Origin: Mycobacterium sp. E2733
Lineage (GTDB): Bacteria; Actinomycetota; Actinomycetes; Mycobacteriales; Mycobacteriaceae
Assembly: GCF_001667585.1 (NCBI RefSeq)
Contig: NZ_LZJZ01000012.1
Span: forward strand, 62,001-126,000
DNA length: 64,000 nucleotides
Direction: 5' to 3'
The notes beneath the pieces were generated by a model. It ran no database searches. It was not told where the DNA came from and worked only from the letters and a program-made list of their open reading frames with translations. Of the stretch, positions 17,796 through 26,688 are shown one piece after another. Numbering within the stretch: position 1 is the stretch's first letter; every line of letters begins with the position of its first letter. The translations under genes were made by a program, and so were the position numbers.

Positions 17796-18898
17796 CTGCG
17801 GTGGTCTCAATAGTCCAGGAATTCGGCGCGTGGCTGAGGGAGTTTCTGCCGAAGGACTATTACGAGAATTATCGCGAATACCGCTGGGACCTGAAGCTGC
17901 GGCGCGATTACCAGCGAGCGGCCTTCGAGGCCGGATGGATACAACCGACCTGGCCGCGCGAGCACGGCGGCCGATCGCTGGGTCTGCGCGATGCGATGGA
18001 GGTTCGGCTCGAGGCGGCGCTGCGGTCCGCGCCCAAGCTGCCAAACATCGCGGGTCCCAACGTCGCCGCACCCGGCATCCGTCAGTTCGGCACCCCGGCC
18101 CAGATCGACCGCCTCCTGGCTCCCCTGCTGCGCGGCGACGAATGGTGGGCGCTGGGAATGTCCGAGCCGGAAGCCGGATCCGATTTCGCCGGCCTGCGCA
18201 CGCGCGCCGAGCGGGACGGAGGGATGTTTCGGGTCAACGGTCACAAGATCTGGACCACCCAAGCCCACGAGTCGCGGTGGTGCACCCTGTATGCCCGCAC
18301 TGATCCGGAGGCCCCGAAGCACCGGGGCATTTCCTGCCTGATCCTCGACCTGCACTCGCCGGGGGTGCGGATCGAGCCCATCCGGATGGCGTCGATTTCC
18401 GACGAGACATTCTGCGAGGTCTTCCTCGACGACGTGGAGGTGCCGGCGGAGAACCTGCTGGGGCCGCTCAACGGCGGGTGGAACGTCGCGCTGTCCTCGC
18501 TGCATCACGAACGCCAGATGATCTGGATCATGAACTGGGTCGAGATCAAGCGTGGGCTCGAATCGGTACGCAGGGCGCAGCCGACCTCGGACATCTGCAC
18601 CGAGCTCGGTTCCCTGCTAGCCGACGCCGAAGCGTTGCGGGCCACCGGCTACCGCGCCCTGGGCAACGAACTGGCGGGGCGGCCGAGCCCCGAAGCCGAC
18701 ACCATGAAGCTACTCGGATCGATTACGTTGCAACGGGTTTGGGAGCTCGCCGCCGTTGCCGAAGGAACGCAGTCGCTCAGCGATCCGGATCTGCTCTTCG
18801 AACGCCAGGACGCGCTGGCCGCGACCATCTACGGCGGAACATCGGAGGTCCAGCGCAACATCATCGCCGAGCGGCTGCTCGGGCTGCCGAAGGGATGA
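17792..18898 (+). CDS. Acyl-CoA dehydrogenase subunit (second of four)
   Basis: 368 aa. ATG overlaps the previous stop as ATGA, ruling out the much longer out-of-context frame upstream. Motifs: MSEPEAGSDFAGLRTRA, NGHKIWTTQAHES (flavin/substrate strands), and C-terminal TIYGGTSEVQRNIIAERLLGLP, which is the FAD-contacting end of the family. Probably forms the FAD-binding heteromer with the gene before it and oxidises an acyl-CoA side chain to the 2,3-enoyl-CoA. Confidence 0.88.
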   Translation: MTAVVSIVQEFGAWLREFLPKDYYENYREYRWDLKLRRDYQRAAFEAGWIQPTWPREHGGRSLGLRDAMEVRLEAALRSAPKLPNIAGPNVAAPGIRQFGTPAQIDRLLAPLLRGDEWWALGMSEPEAGSDFAGLRTRAERDGGMFRVNGHKIWTTQAHESRWCTLYARTDPEAPKHRGISCLILDLHSPGVRIEPIRMASISDETFCEVFLDDVEVPAENLLGPLNGGWNVALSSLHHERQMIWIMNWVEIKRGLESVRRAQPTSDICTELGSLLADAEALRATGYRALGNELAGRPSPEADTMKLLGSITLQRVWELAAVAEGTQSLSDPDLLFERQDALAATIYGGTSEVQRNIIAERLLGLPKG

Positions 18899-20052
18899 CG
18901 ACGATGGATTACGACCTCGGCGACGACGCCGCACAACTGCGCAACCACCTGCGCGAGCTGGTGTCCAACCACATCCCCGCCGACTTCCTCGGCGCCTGCA
19001 CCGAGAACCCGCAGGATCTCGCCACCACCGAGACGTTCTGCAAATTGCTGGCCGCCGAGGGCCTCCTGGCGCTGGCCTGGCCGAAAGAGCATGGGGGCGG
19101 CGGTGGTTCGGTCTGGCAGCAGACGGTGCTGCGCGAGGAGATGTGGGCGCAGCACGAGCCTCGCGGTCCCCAATACATGGGGATCAACTGGGTGGGCCCG
19201 GCACTGATGCGCTATGGAACCGCCGAGCAGAAGGCCAAGCACCTGGCCGCCATCGCCGCCGGCGACGTGATCTGGTGCCAGGGCTTCTCCGAGCCGGAGG
19301 CCGGCACCGACCTCGCATCGTTGCGCACCCGCGCCGTGCCGGACGGGGACGGCTGGCGCATCACCGGACAGAAGGTGTGGACGTCGTATGCACTCATGGC
19401 GTCCTGGTGTGTGCTGGCGGCGTGCACGGATCCCGAGGCCCCAAAGCCTAAGCGGCTCACCCTCTTTCTGATTCCGATGGACCGGCCCGGCTTCACCGTT
19501 CGGCCCATCGGGTCGATGCTGGGGCCGCATCACCTCAACGAGATGTTCCTCGACGACGTGCAGGCGTTTCCCGGTGACGTCCTCGGCGAGGTCGGCGACG
19601 GCTGGCGGGTCATGCGCGAGGCGCTGGCATTCGAGCGCGTGGGCATCGCCCGCTACGCGCGCTGCGAATCGTTGCTCGACCGAATGTGCACCCAGCTCGG
19701 CGACGACTGGGACGCGCTGCCCGAATCACTTCGCTCGCGGTGGGTGCGGGCGCTCGTCGATCTACGGGTGGCCCGGCTGCTGGCCTACCGAGCCGTCTCG
19801 CTCCAAGATGACCCGGCGGCGGGCGCGGCGGCCAGTGCGGCGCGCATCGCCACCACAACCTGCGACCAGCAGGTTGCCGAGCTGCTTTTCGACGTGTTGG
19901 GCCCCGTCGCGCTGGACAGCGGCGCCGGCGCCGCGCTGCACGGGGCGATCGAAGACCATTGGCGTTACGCACAGGCCGCCACCGTGGCATCGGGCACCAT
20001 CGAGGTGCAGAAGATGTTGGTGGCCCGCGACGTGTTGGGAGAGCACCGGTGA
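18895..20052 (+). CDS. Acyl-CoA dehydrogenase subunit (third of four)
   Basis: 385 aa, overlapping the previous stop as ATGA (a second ATG three codons later is possible). Motifs: FSEPEAGTDLASLRTRA, GQKVWTSYALMAS, and C-terminal VASGTIEVQKMLVARDVLG. Same layout as the second gene; with the shorter fourth gene it looks like another heteromeric dehydrogenase pair acting on a related or later intermediate. Confidence 0.88.
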   Translation: MTTMDYDLGDDAAQLRNHLRELVSNHIPADFLGACTENPQDLATTETFCKLLAAEGLLALAWPKEHGGGGGSVWQQTVLREEMWAQHEPRGPQYMGINWVGPALMRYGTAEQKAKHLAAIAAGDVIWCQGFSEPEAGTDLASLRTRAVPDGDGWRITGQKVWTSYALMASWCVLAACTDPEAPKPKRLTLFLIPMDRPGFTVRPIGSMLGPHHLNEMFLDDVQAFPGDVLGEVGDGWRVMREALAFERVGIARYARCESLLDRMCTQLGDDWDALPESLRSRWVRALVDLRVARLLAYRAVSLQDDPAAGAAASAARIATTTCDQQVAELLFDVLGPVALDSGAGAALHGAIEDHWRYAQAATVASGTIEVQKMLVARDVLGEHR

Positions 20053-20984
20053 AAACTGATCTGCCACAAGACATCAGCGACTTCGCTGCGGTCGCGGCCA
20101 AGCGGTTGGGCCGGCTGGGCGGGCCACAGGCGGCGTTGCGCGCCGAAACCGACGACGGCATCCGCGACGCGGCGCGCACCGCCCTGGGCGAGGTCGGCGC
20201 ATTCGAACTCGATGTCCGATCGGCCCCCGACGACCTGCTCGCGGCAGCCGTGCTGTGCCGCGCCGCCGGCGCAACCGTGTTGCCCTATCCCCTCGTCGAA
20301 GAGTTGCTGGCGATCGATGGCGCTCGCCTTGCCCTGGTCGACCCCGAGGCGCCGCGCATTGACCATGGCGACCTGCCCGGTGACTGGATCGCCGCCGACC
20401 TGGACGGCACCAGGTATCGCCCGCGGCCGGCGTCGCGGACCAACGCCAAGCTCGGGCCGTTTCTGGTGCCCGCCTCCCTCGGTGAACCCGATGGAACTGT
20501 TCCGGCCGGCGACGTTAACCTACATCTCGTGCTGGGATCATGGCGGATTCTGGGATCGGTGCAGCAGTCGTTGCAGATCGTCACCGATCATGTGCGAGCC
20601 CGCATTCAGTTCGGCAAGCCGCTGGCCGATTTTCAGGCCGTCCGGTTCGCCGTGGCGGAGGCAGCGGTCGCCGTGCGCGGACTGCACGAACTGGCGAAGT
20701 TCACCATCTGCCGCCCGGAATCGCTACCGATGGAGGTTCGTTCGGCGGACGCGCTCATCCTTCGGCTCAAGGCATCCGACACCGCGCGGCAGGTGCTACG
20801 CACCTCGCACCAATTGCTCGGCGCCCTGGGCTTCTGCGATGAGTCCGACGTCAGCGTGCTCGACCGGCATACCCAGCCGCTGATCCGTCTGCCGCTGGGC
20901 GCCGAGGCGCTCGCGCTGCGCCTCATCCCGGGCATCCCGGACGGCTCCTTCGAGACACTGTTCAGCGGGCCGGTATCGGCGTGA
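20049..20984 (+). CDS. Acyl-CoA dehydrogenase subunit, short (fourth of four)
   Basis: 311 aa, GTG overlapping the previous stop as GTGA. Only the helical parts are recognisable (VQQSLQIVTDHVRARIQFGKPLADFQAVRFAVAEAAVAVRGLHELA); the N-terminal and middle domains are reduced, and the usual catalytic and FAD end motifs are absent. This is the pattern of the non-catalytic partner in alpha2-beta2 mycobacterial dehydrogenases. Next gene is again coupled by GTGA. Confidence 0.8.
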   Translation: MKTDLPQDISDFAAVAAKRLGRLGGPQAALRAETDDGIRDAARTALGEVGAFELDVRSAPDDLLAAAVLCRAAGATVLPYPLVEELLAIDGARLALVDPEAPRIDHGDLPGDWIAADLDGTRYRPRPASRTNAKLGPFLVPASLGEPDGTVPAGDVNLHLVLGSWRILGSVQQSLQIVTDHVRARIQFGKPLADFQAVRFAVAEAAVAVRGLHELAKFTICRPESLPMEVRSADALILRLKASDTARQVLRTSHQLLGALGFCDESDVSVLDRHTQPLIRLPLGAEALALRLIPGIPDGSFETLFSGPVSA

Positions 20985-21067
20985 GTCGCGCCGGCGACGA
21001 TGCAGAGCGAAGCGATGAGCAGGGGGTACCTCCCGGCCGCGAAGCGGCGAGGGGGAGAGCGGCGCCC
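20985..21067 (+). repeat. MIRU-like mycobacterial repeat element at a gene junction
   Basis: 83 bases between the GTGA junction and the GTG at 21068. It reads SRAGDDAERSDEQG... in frame, with the sub-sequence GAAGCGATGAGCAGGGGG and an inner palindrome (CCGCGAAGCGGCG-like). Similar SRAGDDA-coding stretches at gene junctions are, to my recollection, a known mycobacterial interspersed repeat class that keeps translational coupling. Only one copy is seen in this window, so the class assignment is recall rather than comparison. Its end (GGGGGAGAG) supplies a ribosome site for the ligase. Confidence 0.55.
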
Positions 21068-22564
21068 GTGACTAAGCCTGCGGCGGCCGAGGTGGCGGCC
21101 AACCCGCTAGCGGATGGAATCCCGTTCGGAACCAAACTTCAACAGCTCGCCGAACAGCGTCCGGACGAGATCGGGGTCACCGTGGTTGCGCTCGACGCCA
21201 CCGCGCAGTCGCTGACATTCGGTGAACTCGACGCCCGCGCCAACCAGTGGGGCCGCGCACTGGCCGCCTACGGCGCGGAAACCGGTTCACTTGTCGCGCT
21301 GGCCATCCCGAACTCGATTCACCTCGTGCTGGCCACGCTCGGGTGCTGGAAGATCGGCGCCGTTCCCGTGCCCATGCACTGGGACTTACCCGAGTGGGAG
21401 CGCGACAGGGTGCGCGAGGTGATCAACCCGGCGGTCGTCGTCGACGAGGCGAGCCGGTGGCGCCTCGACGCGCAGGCGGCAGTCGAGTCTGCCGACGCCC
21501 TGCCCGAGGCCGTCTCCCCCAACGTCAACGGCATCTGCAGCAGCGGTTCGACCGGCGTGCCAAAAGTGATCCTCAGCCTGGCACCGTCGCTGTGGACCCC
21601 TCAGCACGGCGAGCCGTTCCTGGCCAATTGGACGCCGGTGGCCCAGCCGCAGACCATTATGGTGCCCGCGCCGATGTACCACACCAACGGCTTCGCCACC
21701 TTCTTCTTCCTGCTGGCCGGCGACCACCTGGTGATACTCGAAAAGTTCGACGCGGCACTGGCTCTGGACGTCATCGAGCGCTTCAAGATCACGAACTTCA
21801 CGGCCACGCCCACGATGCTGGCGCGCATCGCGGCCCGGCCCGACGTCCGGCAGCGCGACCTGTCCAGCATCGTGTTCATCCTGCAGGGCGCCGCCGTCAT
21901 GCCTCCGTCGCTCATGCACACGTGGTTCGATCTGTTGAGCCCTCAGCAGATCGTGTCGGCATACGGCATGACCGAAAACCTCGGGCTCACGGCCTTGCGC
22001 GGTGACGAGTGGCTCGCTCATCCGGGCAGCGTCGGCCGCGGTTTCCGGGATACCGAGATCCGGATTCTCGACGCCGGTACGAAAGAGCTTGGCCCCGGCG
22101 AACACGGCGAGATCTACCTGCGCGCACCGATGAGCGCCGGGTCTCGCTATGTCGGCGGCGCGGCGCCGCTGCCGTCCACCGAGGATGGCTTTCGCTCCGC
22201 CGGCGACATCGGCTATCTGGACGAGGACGGCTACCTCTACATCGTCGACCGCCGAGTCGACATGATCATCACCGGCGGCGCGAATGTCTTTCCGGCGGAA
22301 GTGGAGTCGGCGCTGGCGGGTCATCCCGACATCGCCGATGTCGTCGTCATCGGCCTCGCTGACCGGCAATGGGGACGCCGGGTGCACGCGGTGGTGCAGC
22401 TCGCCGACGGCGCGGTGCTCACCGAGGAGCAGGTGATCGAGTACGCAAAGAGCCGGCTCGCCCACTACAAGGCGCCCAAGACCGTCGAGTTCGTCGACGC
22501 GATTCCCCGCACCGCGGCAACCAAGGTCAATCGCTCGGCGATGATCGAGGCGCGCGGTGGCTGA
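21068..22564 (+). CDS. Acyl-CoA ligase (AMP-forming, FadD-like)
   Basis: 498 aa from the GTG at 21068, which has GGGGGAGAG about 9 bases upstream; translation from the GTG at 20981 would add a 29-residue low-complexity extension encoded by the repeat element. Adenylation motifs: CSSGSTGVPKVI (A3), YGMTENLGL (A5), FRSAGDIGYLDEDGYLYIVDRRVDMIITGGANVFPAEVE (A7-A8) and Lys in PRTAATKVNRS (A10). Should make the CoA ester that feeds the four upstream dehydrogenases. It ends the operon and meets the convergent secreted-protein gene after 19 bases. Confidence 0.9.
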   Translation: MTKPAAAEVAANPLADGIPFGTKLQQLAEQRPDEIGVTVVALDATAQSLTFGELDARANQWGRALAAYGAETGSLVALAIPNSIHLVLATLGCWKIGAVPVPMHWDLPEWERDRVREVINPAVVVDEASRWRLDAQAAVESADALPEAVSPNVNGICSSGSTGVPKVILSLAPSLWTPQHGEPFLANWTPVAQPQTIMVPAPMYHTNGFATFFFLLAGDHLVILEKFDAALALDVIERFKITNFTATPTMLARIAARPDVRQRDLSSIVFILQGAAVMPPSLMHTWFDLLSPQQIVSAYGMTENLGLTALRGDEWLAHPGSVGRGFRDTEIRILDAGTKELGPGEHGEIYLRAPMSAGSRYVGGAAPLPSTEDGFRSAGDIGYLDEDGYLYIVDRRVDMIITGGANVFPAEVESALAGHPDIADVVVIGLADRQWGRRVHAVVQLADGAVLTEEQVIEYAKSRLAHYKAPKTVEFVDAIPRTAATKVNRSAMIEARGG

Positions 22565-22583
22565 GGGCGCCGGGGCCGAATCG

Positions 22584-22988
22584 TCAGCTGACGGCGGTGA
22601 TTCCGGCGTTGGATATGGTGAAGCCGCGACCCGACGGGACCGTGCAGGTCACCCCACCGGTCTCCGACCGGCACGTGAAGGGACCGGCTCCCATCGTCTG
22701 TCCGTAGTTCAGGGTCGGGGTACCCTCCGCCGGGTTGGCCAGACAGCTCTCGCCGGTGCAACGCGACAGGACGCCAGCGGGGTCCATACTCACCGACTCC
22801 GGCGGGGAGATGGTGAAGCAGAAGGCCGCGTCGCGGATGCCACCGCGCTGGTAGTCGATCTCGCAGCTGACGTTGCGTGACGGGGACAGGAAGGCCACAT
22901 AGTTGTCCTGGTCCGCGGCGGCCGGCGGTGCGAACAGGACGGTACCGAAACCCAGCACGATCGCCGCGGCGAGCGCTTTTCTCGACAC
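22584..22988 (-). CDS. Small secreted protein (DUF6636-like)
   Basis: 134 aa with a Sec signal peptide (residues 1-26, cleavage after AAA). The mature part has six Cys (CEID, CFTI, CTGESC, CRSE, CTV), suggesting disulfides, and the SPSRNVSCEI opening seen in a family of mycobacterial exported proteins. Function unknown. It is last in the leftward 26633-22584 gene run, 39 bases after the TauD-like gene; whether it shares that transcript is uncertain. Confidence 0.75.
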   Translation of the reverse strand: MSRKALAAAIVLGFGTVLFAPPAAADQDNYVAFLSPSRNVSCEIDYQRGGIRDAAFCFTISPPESVSMDPAGVLSRCTGESCLANPAEGTPTLNYGQTMGAGPFTCRSETGGVTCTVPSGRGFTISNAGITAVS

Positions 22989-23027
22989 ATCCCAACCGTG
23001 CCACAGGGGGCCGAGCGGCGGAGCGAT

Positions 23028-23873
23028 TCATTCGATCGGTTCGTCGCCGAGCACGGTCGTGCGCAGCATCTCGCGCTGCGAGGTGGGGTCGTAGGGCGCG
23101 GCGCGGTGGAGCACGCCGCGGTTGTCCCAGATGACGGTGTCGCCCACCGACCAGTGGTGGCTGTACACCTTACCCGCGACCGTCGCCCGCTCGAGTAGGT
23201 CCTGGAGCAGGGCGCGGCCCTCGTCGAGGCCCATGCCGACCACGTAATCGGCTGAGGCGCCCAGCACCAGCGATTTGCGGCCGCTGCGGTGTGTCCATAC
23301 CAGCGGGTGTTCGTGGGTGCGCCGGCTTCGCCACCGGGCCACCTGCTCGGGACTGGCGTCGGGATGGGCGCGCCGCTGAGAGGCCTCCAGCGAGTGCACG
23401 ACGCGAAGCGAGTCGAAGCGATCCTTCTCATCGTCGGTCAGTTCGTCGTAGGCGGTATAGGAGTTGGCGAATTCGGTTTCGCCACCCCATTCGGCCACCT
23501 GCACCGCCGACAGCACGGTGGCCTTCTGCGGGCACTCGTCGTCGAGCGGCGTGCATCCATCGATGTGCCAGTCGAACGTGGCCTTCAAGATTTCCGCCGA
23601 GGAGTTCTTGGCCGGGTTCAGCGAGATGGGGTAGATGCCGGCTACCGGGTGATGGCCGTCAGCGGAGTGATCGACCTCGCCCAGTAGCCGACAGAAACTG
23701 ACCTGGGCATCCGGATCGAGGTGAAGACCACGGAAGACCAGAACTCCGTTGTCCTCCAACGCATCCAGGATCGCCTCACCGGCCGGGTCGTCGGAAGCCA
23801 GGCGGGCCGGATCGAGGCCGCTGACCTCCGCCCCGACCGACGCGGTGAGCTTGTTGATGGTGAGCAGACTCAT
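23028..23873 (-). CDS. TauD/TfdA-family Fe(II)/2-oxoglutarate dioxygenase
   Basis: 281 aa. The 2-His-1-Asp iron site is present: H-x-D in DWHIDGC (about 117-119) and the distal His in NRGVLHRAAPY (about 256), with Arg in TSQREMLRTT for 2-oxoglutarate. Relatives hydroxylate taurine, 2,4-D and other acids. It is the fifth gene of a leftward operon that begins with a 2Fe-2S ferredoxin, so it may act after the Rieske oxygenase on the same substrate. Confidence 0.9.
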   Translation of the reverse strand: MSLLTINKLTASVGAEVSGLDPARLASDDPAGEAILDALEDNGVLVFRGLHLDPDAQVSFCRLLGEVDHSADGHHPVAGIYPISLNPAKNSSAEILKATFDWHIDGCTPLDDECPQKATVLSAVQVAEWGGETEFANSYTAYDELTDDEKDRFDSLRVVHSLEASQRRAHPDASPEQVARWRSRRTHEHPLVWTHRSGRKSLVLGASADYVVGMGLDEGRALLQDLLERATVAGKVYSHHWSVGDTVIWDNRGVLHRAAPYDPTSQREMLRTTVLGDEPIE

Positions 23874-23897
23874 GGCCTGGTCCTTCCTGATGGACGC

Positions 23898-24233
23898 CTA
23901 GGGCGCCGGCTCGACGGTGCGGATCATTACCGCGTCGGCGGCGCTGACGGGCGCGGGTTGGTGCATGATCTCCACCGCCATCGCCACCATGATCAGCGAA
24001 TAGATCATGTGCAGCAGGTTGAGCGCGTCGTCGGGCAGGTTGTCGAGCGGGAACTTGTCGCAGTATTCGATGGCCTCTTCGAGCCTGGGGAAGAACGCGT
24101 CGTAGAACTCGTGCATCTCCGGCATATCGCTGGCGGTTCGGGCGTTCCAGCGTTCGGTTTCGGTTGCCAGGCACCACTTTTGGGAGTACCTCTCCAACTC
24201 GGCGAATGCGCTGGGCAGCATGGCTTCTGGCAC
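23898..24233 (-). CDS. Small protein of Rieske module (copy A), unknown function
   Basis: 111 aa, GTG start with AGGAG about 9 bases upstream; begins 4 bases after the Rieske stop. I do not recognise a family. It is clearly related to the protein at 28384-28722, which also directly follows a Rieske gene: shared MLPS.FA.LE, WCL..E.ER, EM..FYDA, YCDKF.LD.LPDD.LNL.H..YS.IMV. It is mostly helical with conserved Cys in YCDKF and WCL. It is not the SnoaL-like beta subunit of classic ring-hydroxylating oxygenases. Probably an accessory subunit or specificity factor for its Rieske partner. Confidence 0.8.
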   Translation of the reverse strand: MPEAMLPSAFAELERYSQKWCLATETERWNARTASDMPEMHEFYDAFFPRLEEAIEYCDKFPLDNLPDDALNLLHMIYSLIMVAMAVEIMHQPAPVSAADAVMIRTVEPAP

Positions 24234-24237
24234 GGGT

Positions 24238-25506
24238 TCACACTCCTGCCGGCGCCGGGTCAGATCCGCGCTGGTATGCCTCGACCCATTCGACGACGAC
24301 CTTGTGCAGGTGGCGCACCAGGATTTCCTGGTCGTTGAGCGGAAACTCATCGACGATGCCGTATTCCAGTGCGGCTTGCGTGCCACCCAGCATTCCCGCG
24401 TCCTGCAGCGCGAACTCCTTGAGCACCACCGACGCCACTTCGTGTTCGATCCGTTCGCGTACGGTGCGTGCGGGGTGGAAGTAGGTATAGGCCTCGAAGC
24501 GATGCGTGTTATGTGAGGTGGGCCAATACCGGTAGAGCAGATACCAGCCGCCGTAGATCAATATCTCGATGTTGGGGAAGATCTGGAAATTGCTTATGCC
24601 CCAAGGCGCGATGCCCCCCGGGTTGAGGCCAGGCGGTAGCTCACCGATATCCGGTGTGCGCCAAGGCCCGACCAGCCCGCTCTCGGTGGCCCGTTCGATC
24701 GGATACATGTACTCGGGAGGCAGCAGCCACCGCCGCCGTCCGGCGGTCGACACCATCCGGTGCGGACCGTCGAGCTGGAAGTGCCCACAGGTGAAGCCGG
24801 CGTTGGGGTCGCGCACGTCCGGGGGCACCTGTTGCGGATGCAGGGAAGGTACGTGGTAGTACTCCTGAAACGCGTCGGCGAAGATCTTCCAGTTGCTGTT
24901 GTTGTGCGCCACCCACTCGTAGCGTTCGGTCAATTTGTCGAAGGGGTACCCGTCGAGACCCGTGACCATGGGCCCGAGGAATTCTCGCAGGCTCTGTCGC
25001 GGTTCGGTGTCAAAGTTGATGAAAATGAATCCGTTCCACACGTCACAGTGCACGGGCCGCAGTCCGTACTCGGACGGGTCGAGGTCGAAGAACTCGGATT
25101 CCTGCTGCACGAATGTCAAGGCGCCCTCGAGGTTGTAGCGCCACCCGTGGTACTTGCAGGTGAATTGCCGACAGGTGCCGCGCATCTCCTGGGCGGGAAA
25201 GTCGTTCCACACCAGCTTGTTTCCCCGGTGACAGCAGACGTTGTAAAAGGCGCGGATGCGGTCGTCTTGCGCCTTGACCAGAATGACCGAACTGCGGACC
25301 ACCTCGATCTCTTTGGTGAGGTAGCTGCCGACGCGGGGCAACTCCTCGACCCTGGCGACGTTTAGCCAGGCACGTTTGAAGATCGCTTCGCGTTCGAGCT
25401 CGTAGAACTCCGGCGACGTGGAGTCGCTGAATGACACCGGGCCGGTGCCCAGTTCGGGATAGTGCTCGGTCCAGGATCCTTCCGGCGGTCTGCCCGATCG
25501 CGTCAT
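24238..25506 (-). CDS. Rieske oxygenase alpha subunit (module copy A)
   Basis: 422 aa from the ATG at 25506, preceded by a near-perfect AAGGAGGT. Rieske ligands C91-x-H93 and C117-x2-H120 (VCCHRGN, CKYHGW); iron site in DAFQEYYHVPSLH near 212-224. It is the same length as, and closely similar to, the protein at 28719-29987 (both open with PEGSW..HYPELGTGPVS). Within the 26633-23028 operon it follows an SDR by 20 bases and a 2Fe-2S ferredoxin that can donate electrons. Substrate unknown. Confidence 0.88.
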   Translation of the reverse strand: MTRSGRPPEGSWTEHYPELGTGPVSFSDSTSPEFYELEREAIFKRAWLNVARVEELPRVGSYLTKEIEVVRSSVILVKAQDDRIRAFYNVCCHRGNKLVWNDFPAQEMRGTCRQFTCKYHGWRYNLEGALTFVQQESEFFDLDPSEYGLRPVHCDVWNGFIFINFDTEPRQSLREFLGPMVTGLDGYPFDKLTERYEWVAHNNSNWKIFADAFQEYYHVPSLHPQQVPPDVRDPNAGFTCGHFQLDGPHRMVSTAGRRRWLLPPEYMYPIERATESGLVGPWRTPDIGELPPGLNPGGIAPWGISNFQIFPNIEILIYGGWYLLYRYWPTSHNTHRFEAYTYFHPARTVRERIEHEVASVVLKEFALQDAGMLGGTQAALEYGIVDEFPLNDQEILVRHLHKVVVEWVEAYQRGSDPAPAGV

Positions 25507-25525
25507 CTGAACCTCCTTCTCGACG

Positions 25526-26269
25526 TCACAACACCGCTCCGCCGTTGACACCCAGGACCTGGCCGGTGATAAACCTGGCTTCCTCCGAGCACAGAAATCC
25601 CACCGCCGCGGCGACGTCGGCCCCCGTGCCCAAATAGCCCAGCGGGATGTTGGCGGCGATCTGGTCGTTGGATGGCAGATAACCGGAGGCCTGACCCTGA
25701 TGCTGCATCGGTGTTTCGATGCCCGACGGCGGGATGTTGTTGACGGTTATTCCGTACGAGGCGTATTCACGCGCAAGCGATTTGGTCAGAGTGATCACCC
25801 CGCCCTTGGATGCCGCGTAATGGGCGGCGAACGGTGAGCCGCGTTGAGCGCTTGACGACGAGATCATGACGATCCTGCCCCAATTCGCGTCGACCATGTC
25901 CGGGAGCGCGAGTTGGCAGCAATGGAACGTCCCGGTCAGATTGACGTCGATGATCCGGGCCCACGACTCGACGGTGATGTCGGCGAAGGGCGAAAAGCCG
26001 AACAGCCCGGCGCTGGTCACCAGCACCGTGACCGGGCCCAACTCGCTGCGGACCTTGGCGAAAGCCTGCTCGAGCGCGGGCCGGTCGGTGACATCGGCGC
26101 CGACGCCGATCGCGGTGACGCCCTCGGCGCGCAATTCTTCGGTGACACGCTGCGCCGCTTGCTCGTTGACGTCAAGGACCGCGACCTGGTGTCCCCGGCG
26201 GCCCAGTTCGTGGCAGGTGGCTTCGCCCATGCCCGAGGCGCCGCCCGTCACCACGGCCACCCGGCTCAT
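25526..26269 (-). CDS. Short-chain dehydrogenase/reductase (SDR)
   Basis: 247 aa, ATG start. Rossmann motif TGGASGMG (8-15), ASNAG-like VTSAGLFG, catalytic Ser in MISSSSAQ and YAASK. FabG/3-hydroxyacyl type by look. It is the second gene of the leftward Rieske operon, 34 bases after the ferredoxin, and would oxidise the alcohol or cis-diol produced by the oxygenase. Confidence 0.88.
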   Translation of the reverse strand: MSRVAVVTGGASGMGEATCHELGRRGHQVAVLDVNEQAAQRVTEELRAEGVTAIGVGADVTDRPALEQAFAKVRSELGPVTVLVTSAGLFGFSPFADITVESWARIIDVNLTGTFHCCQLALPDMVDANWGRIVMISSSSAQRGSPFAAHYAASKGGVITLTKSLAREYASYGITVNNIPPSGIETPMQHQGQASGYLPSNDQIAANIPLGYLGTGADVAAAVGFLCSEEARFITGQVLGVNGGAVL

Positions 26270-26303
26270 CGACTGCGCCCCATTGCGTCGTTCTCCAGTT
26301 CGT

Positions 26304-26633
26304 TCACTCGTAGACCACGCGCACCGTGCGGCTGGTCGGCAGCGCCTGGCAGGTCAGGACCCAGCCGTCGGCGATCTCATCGTCATCGAGGGCGTCGTTG
26401 TTGAGCATCCGGGCACTGCCCTGCGTCAGTCGCGCCATGCAGGTGGCGCAGGAACCGGTTTCGCACGAGGACGGCGCGGCCAATCCCGCCATCCGCGCGG
26501 TCTGCAGCAAGGTATCGCCCGCACTGTAGTGCACCGTCGTGGCGCGCCGGTCCAGCTCTATGGTCACTTCCTCGGTCACGACCCCGTCGCTATTGTGCGG
26601 CCCCGCCCCGGCGGCCGCAGTCGGCTCTGGCAT
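26304..26633 (-). CDS. Plant-type [2Fe-2S] ferredoxin
   Basis: 109 aa. Ligands C57, C62, C65 and C95 in SCETGSCATC ... LTCQ, the C-x4-C-x2-C-xn-C pattern of plant-type ferredoxins, with a ~20-residue N-terminal extension. Likely electron carrier for the Rieske oxygenases at 24238 and perhaps 28719; a reductase is not in the window. It opens the leftward operon and its start is 12 bases from a MarR-operator-like site. A GTG near residue 18 is an alternative start. Confidence 0.85.
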   Translation of the reverse strand: MPEPTAAAGAGPHNSDGVVTEEVTIELDRRATTVHYSAGDTLLQTARMAGLAAPSSCETGSCATCMARLTQGSARMLNNDALDDDEIADGWVLTCQALPTSRTVRVVYE

Positions 26634-26644
26634 CCCCCGAACGG

Positions 26645-26657
26645 TATCAACTACTTG
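26645..26657. promoter_or_regulatory. Putative MarR operator, site 1
   Basis: TATCAACTACTTG, whose reverse complement CAAGTAGTTGATA recurs exactly at 30123-30135. It lies just upstream of the ferredoxin start and beside the palindrome at 26663. Confidence 0.55.
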
Positions 26658-26662
26658 GCATT

Positions 26663-26682
26663 AATATCAAGTACTAGATATT
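26663..26682. promoter_or_regulatory. Putative MarR operator, site 2 (near-perfect palindrome)
   Basis: AATATCAAGTACTAGATATT reads the same on both strands except for one mismatched pair (positions 7 and 14). It sits in the 55-base gap between the MarR stop and the ferredoxin start, next to site 1, so a dimer could block the ferredoxin/Rieske operon promoter. Confidence 0.6.
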
Positions 26683-26688
26683 CGGCGC

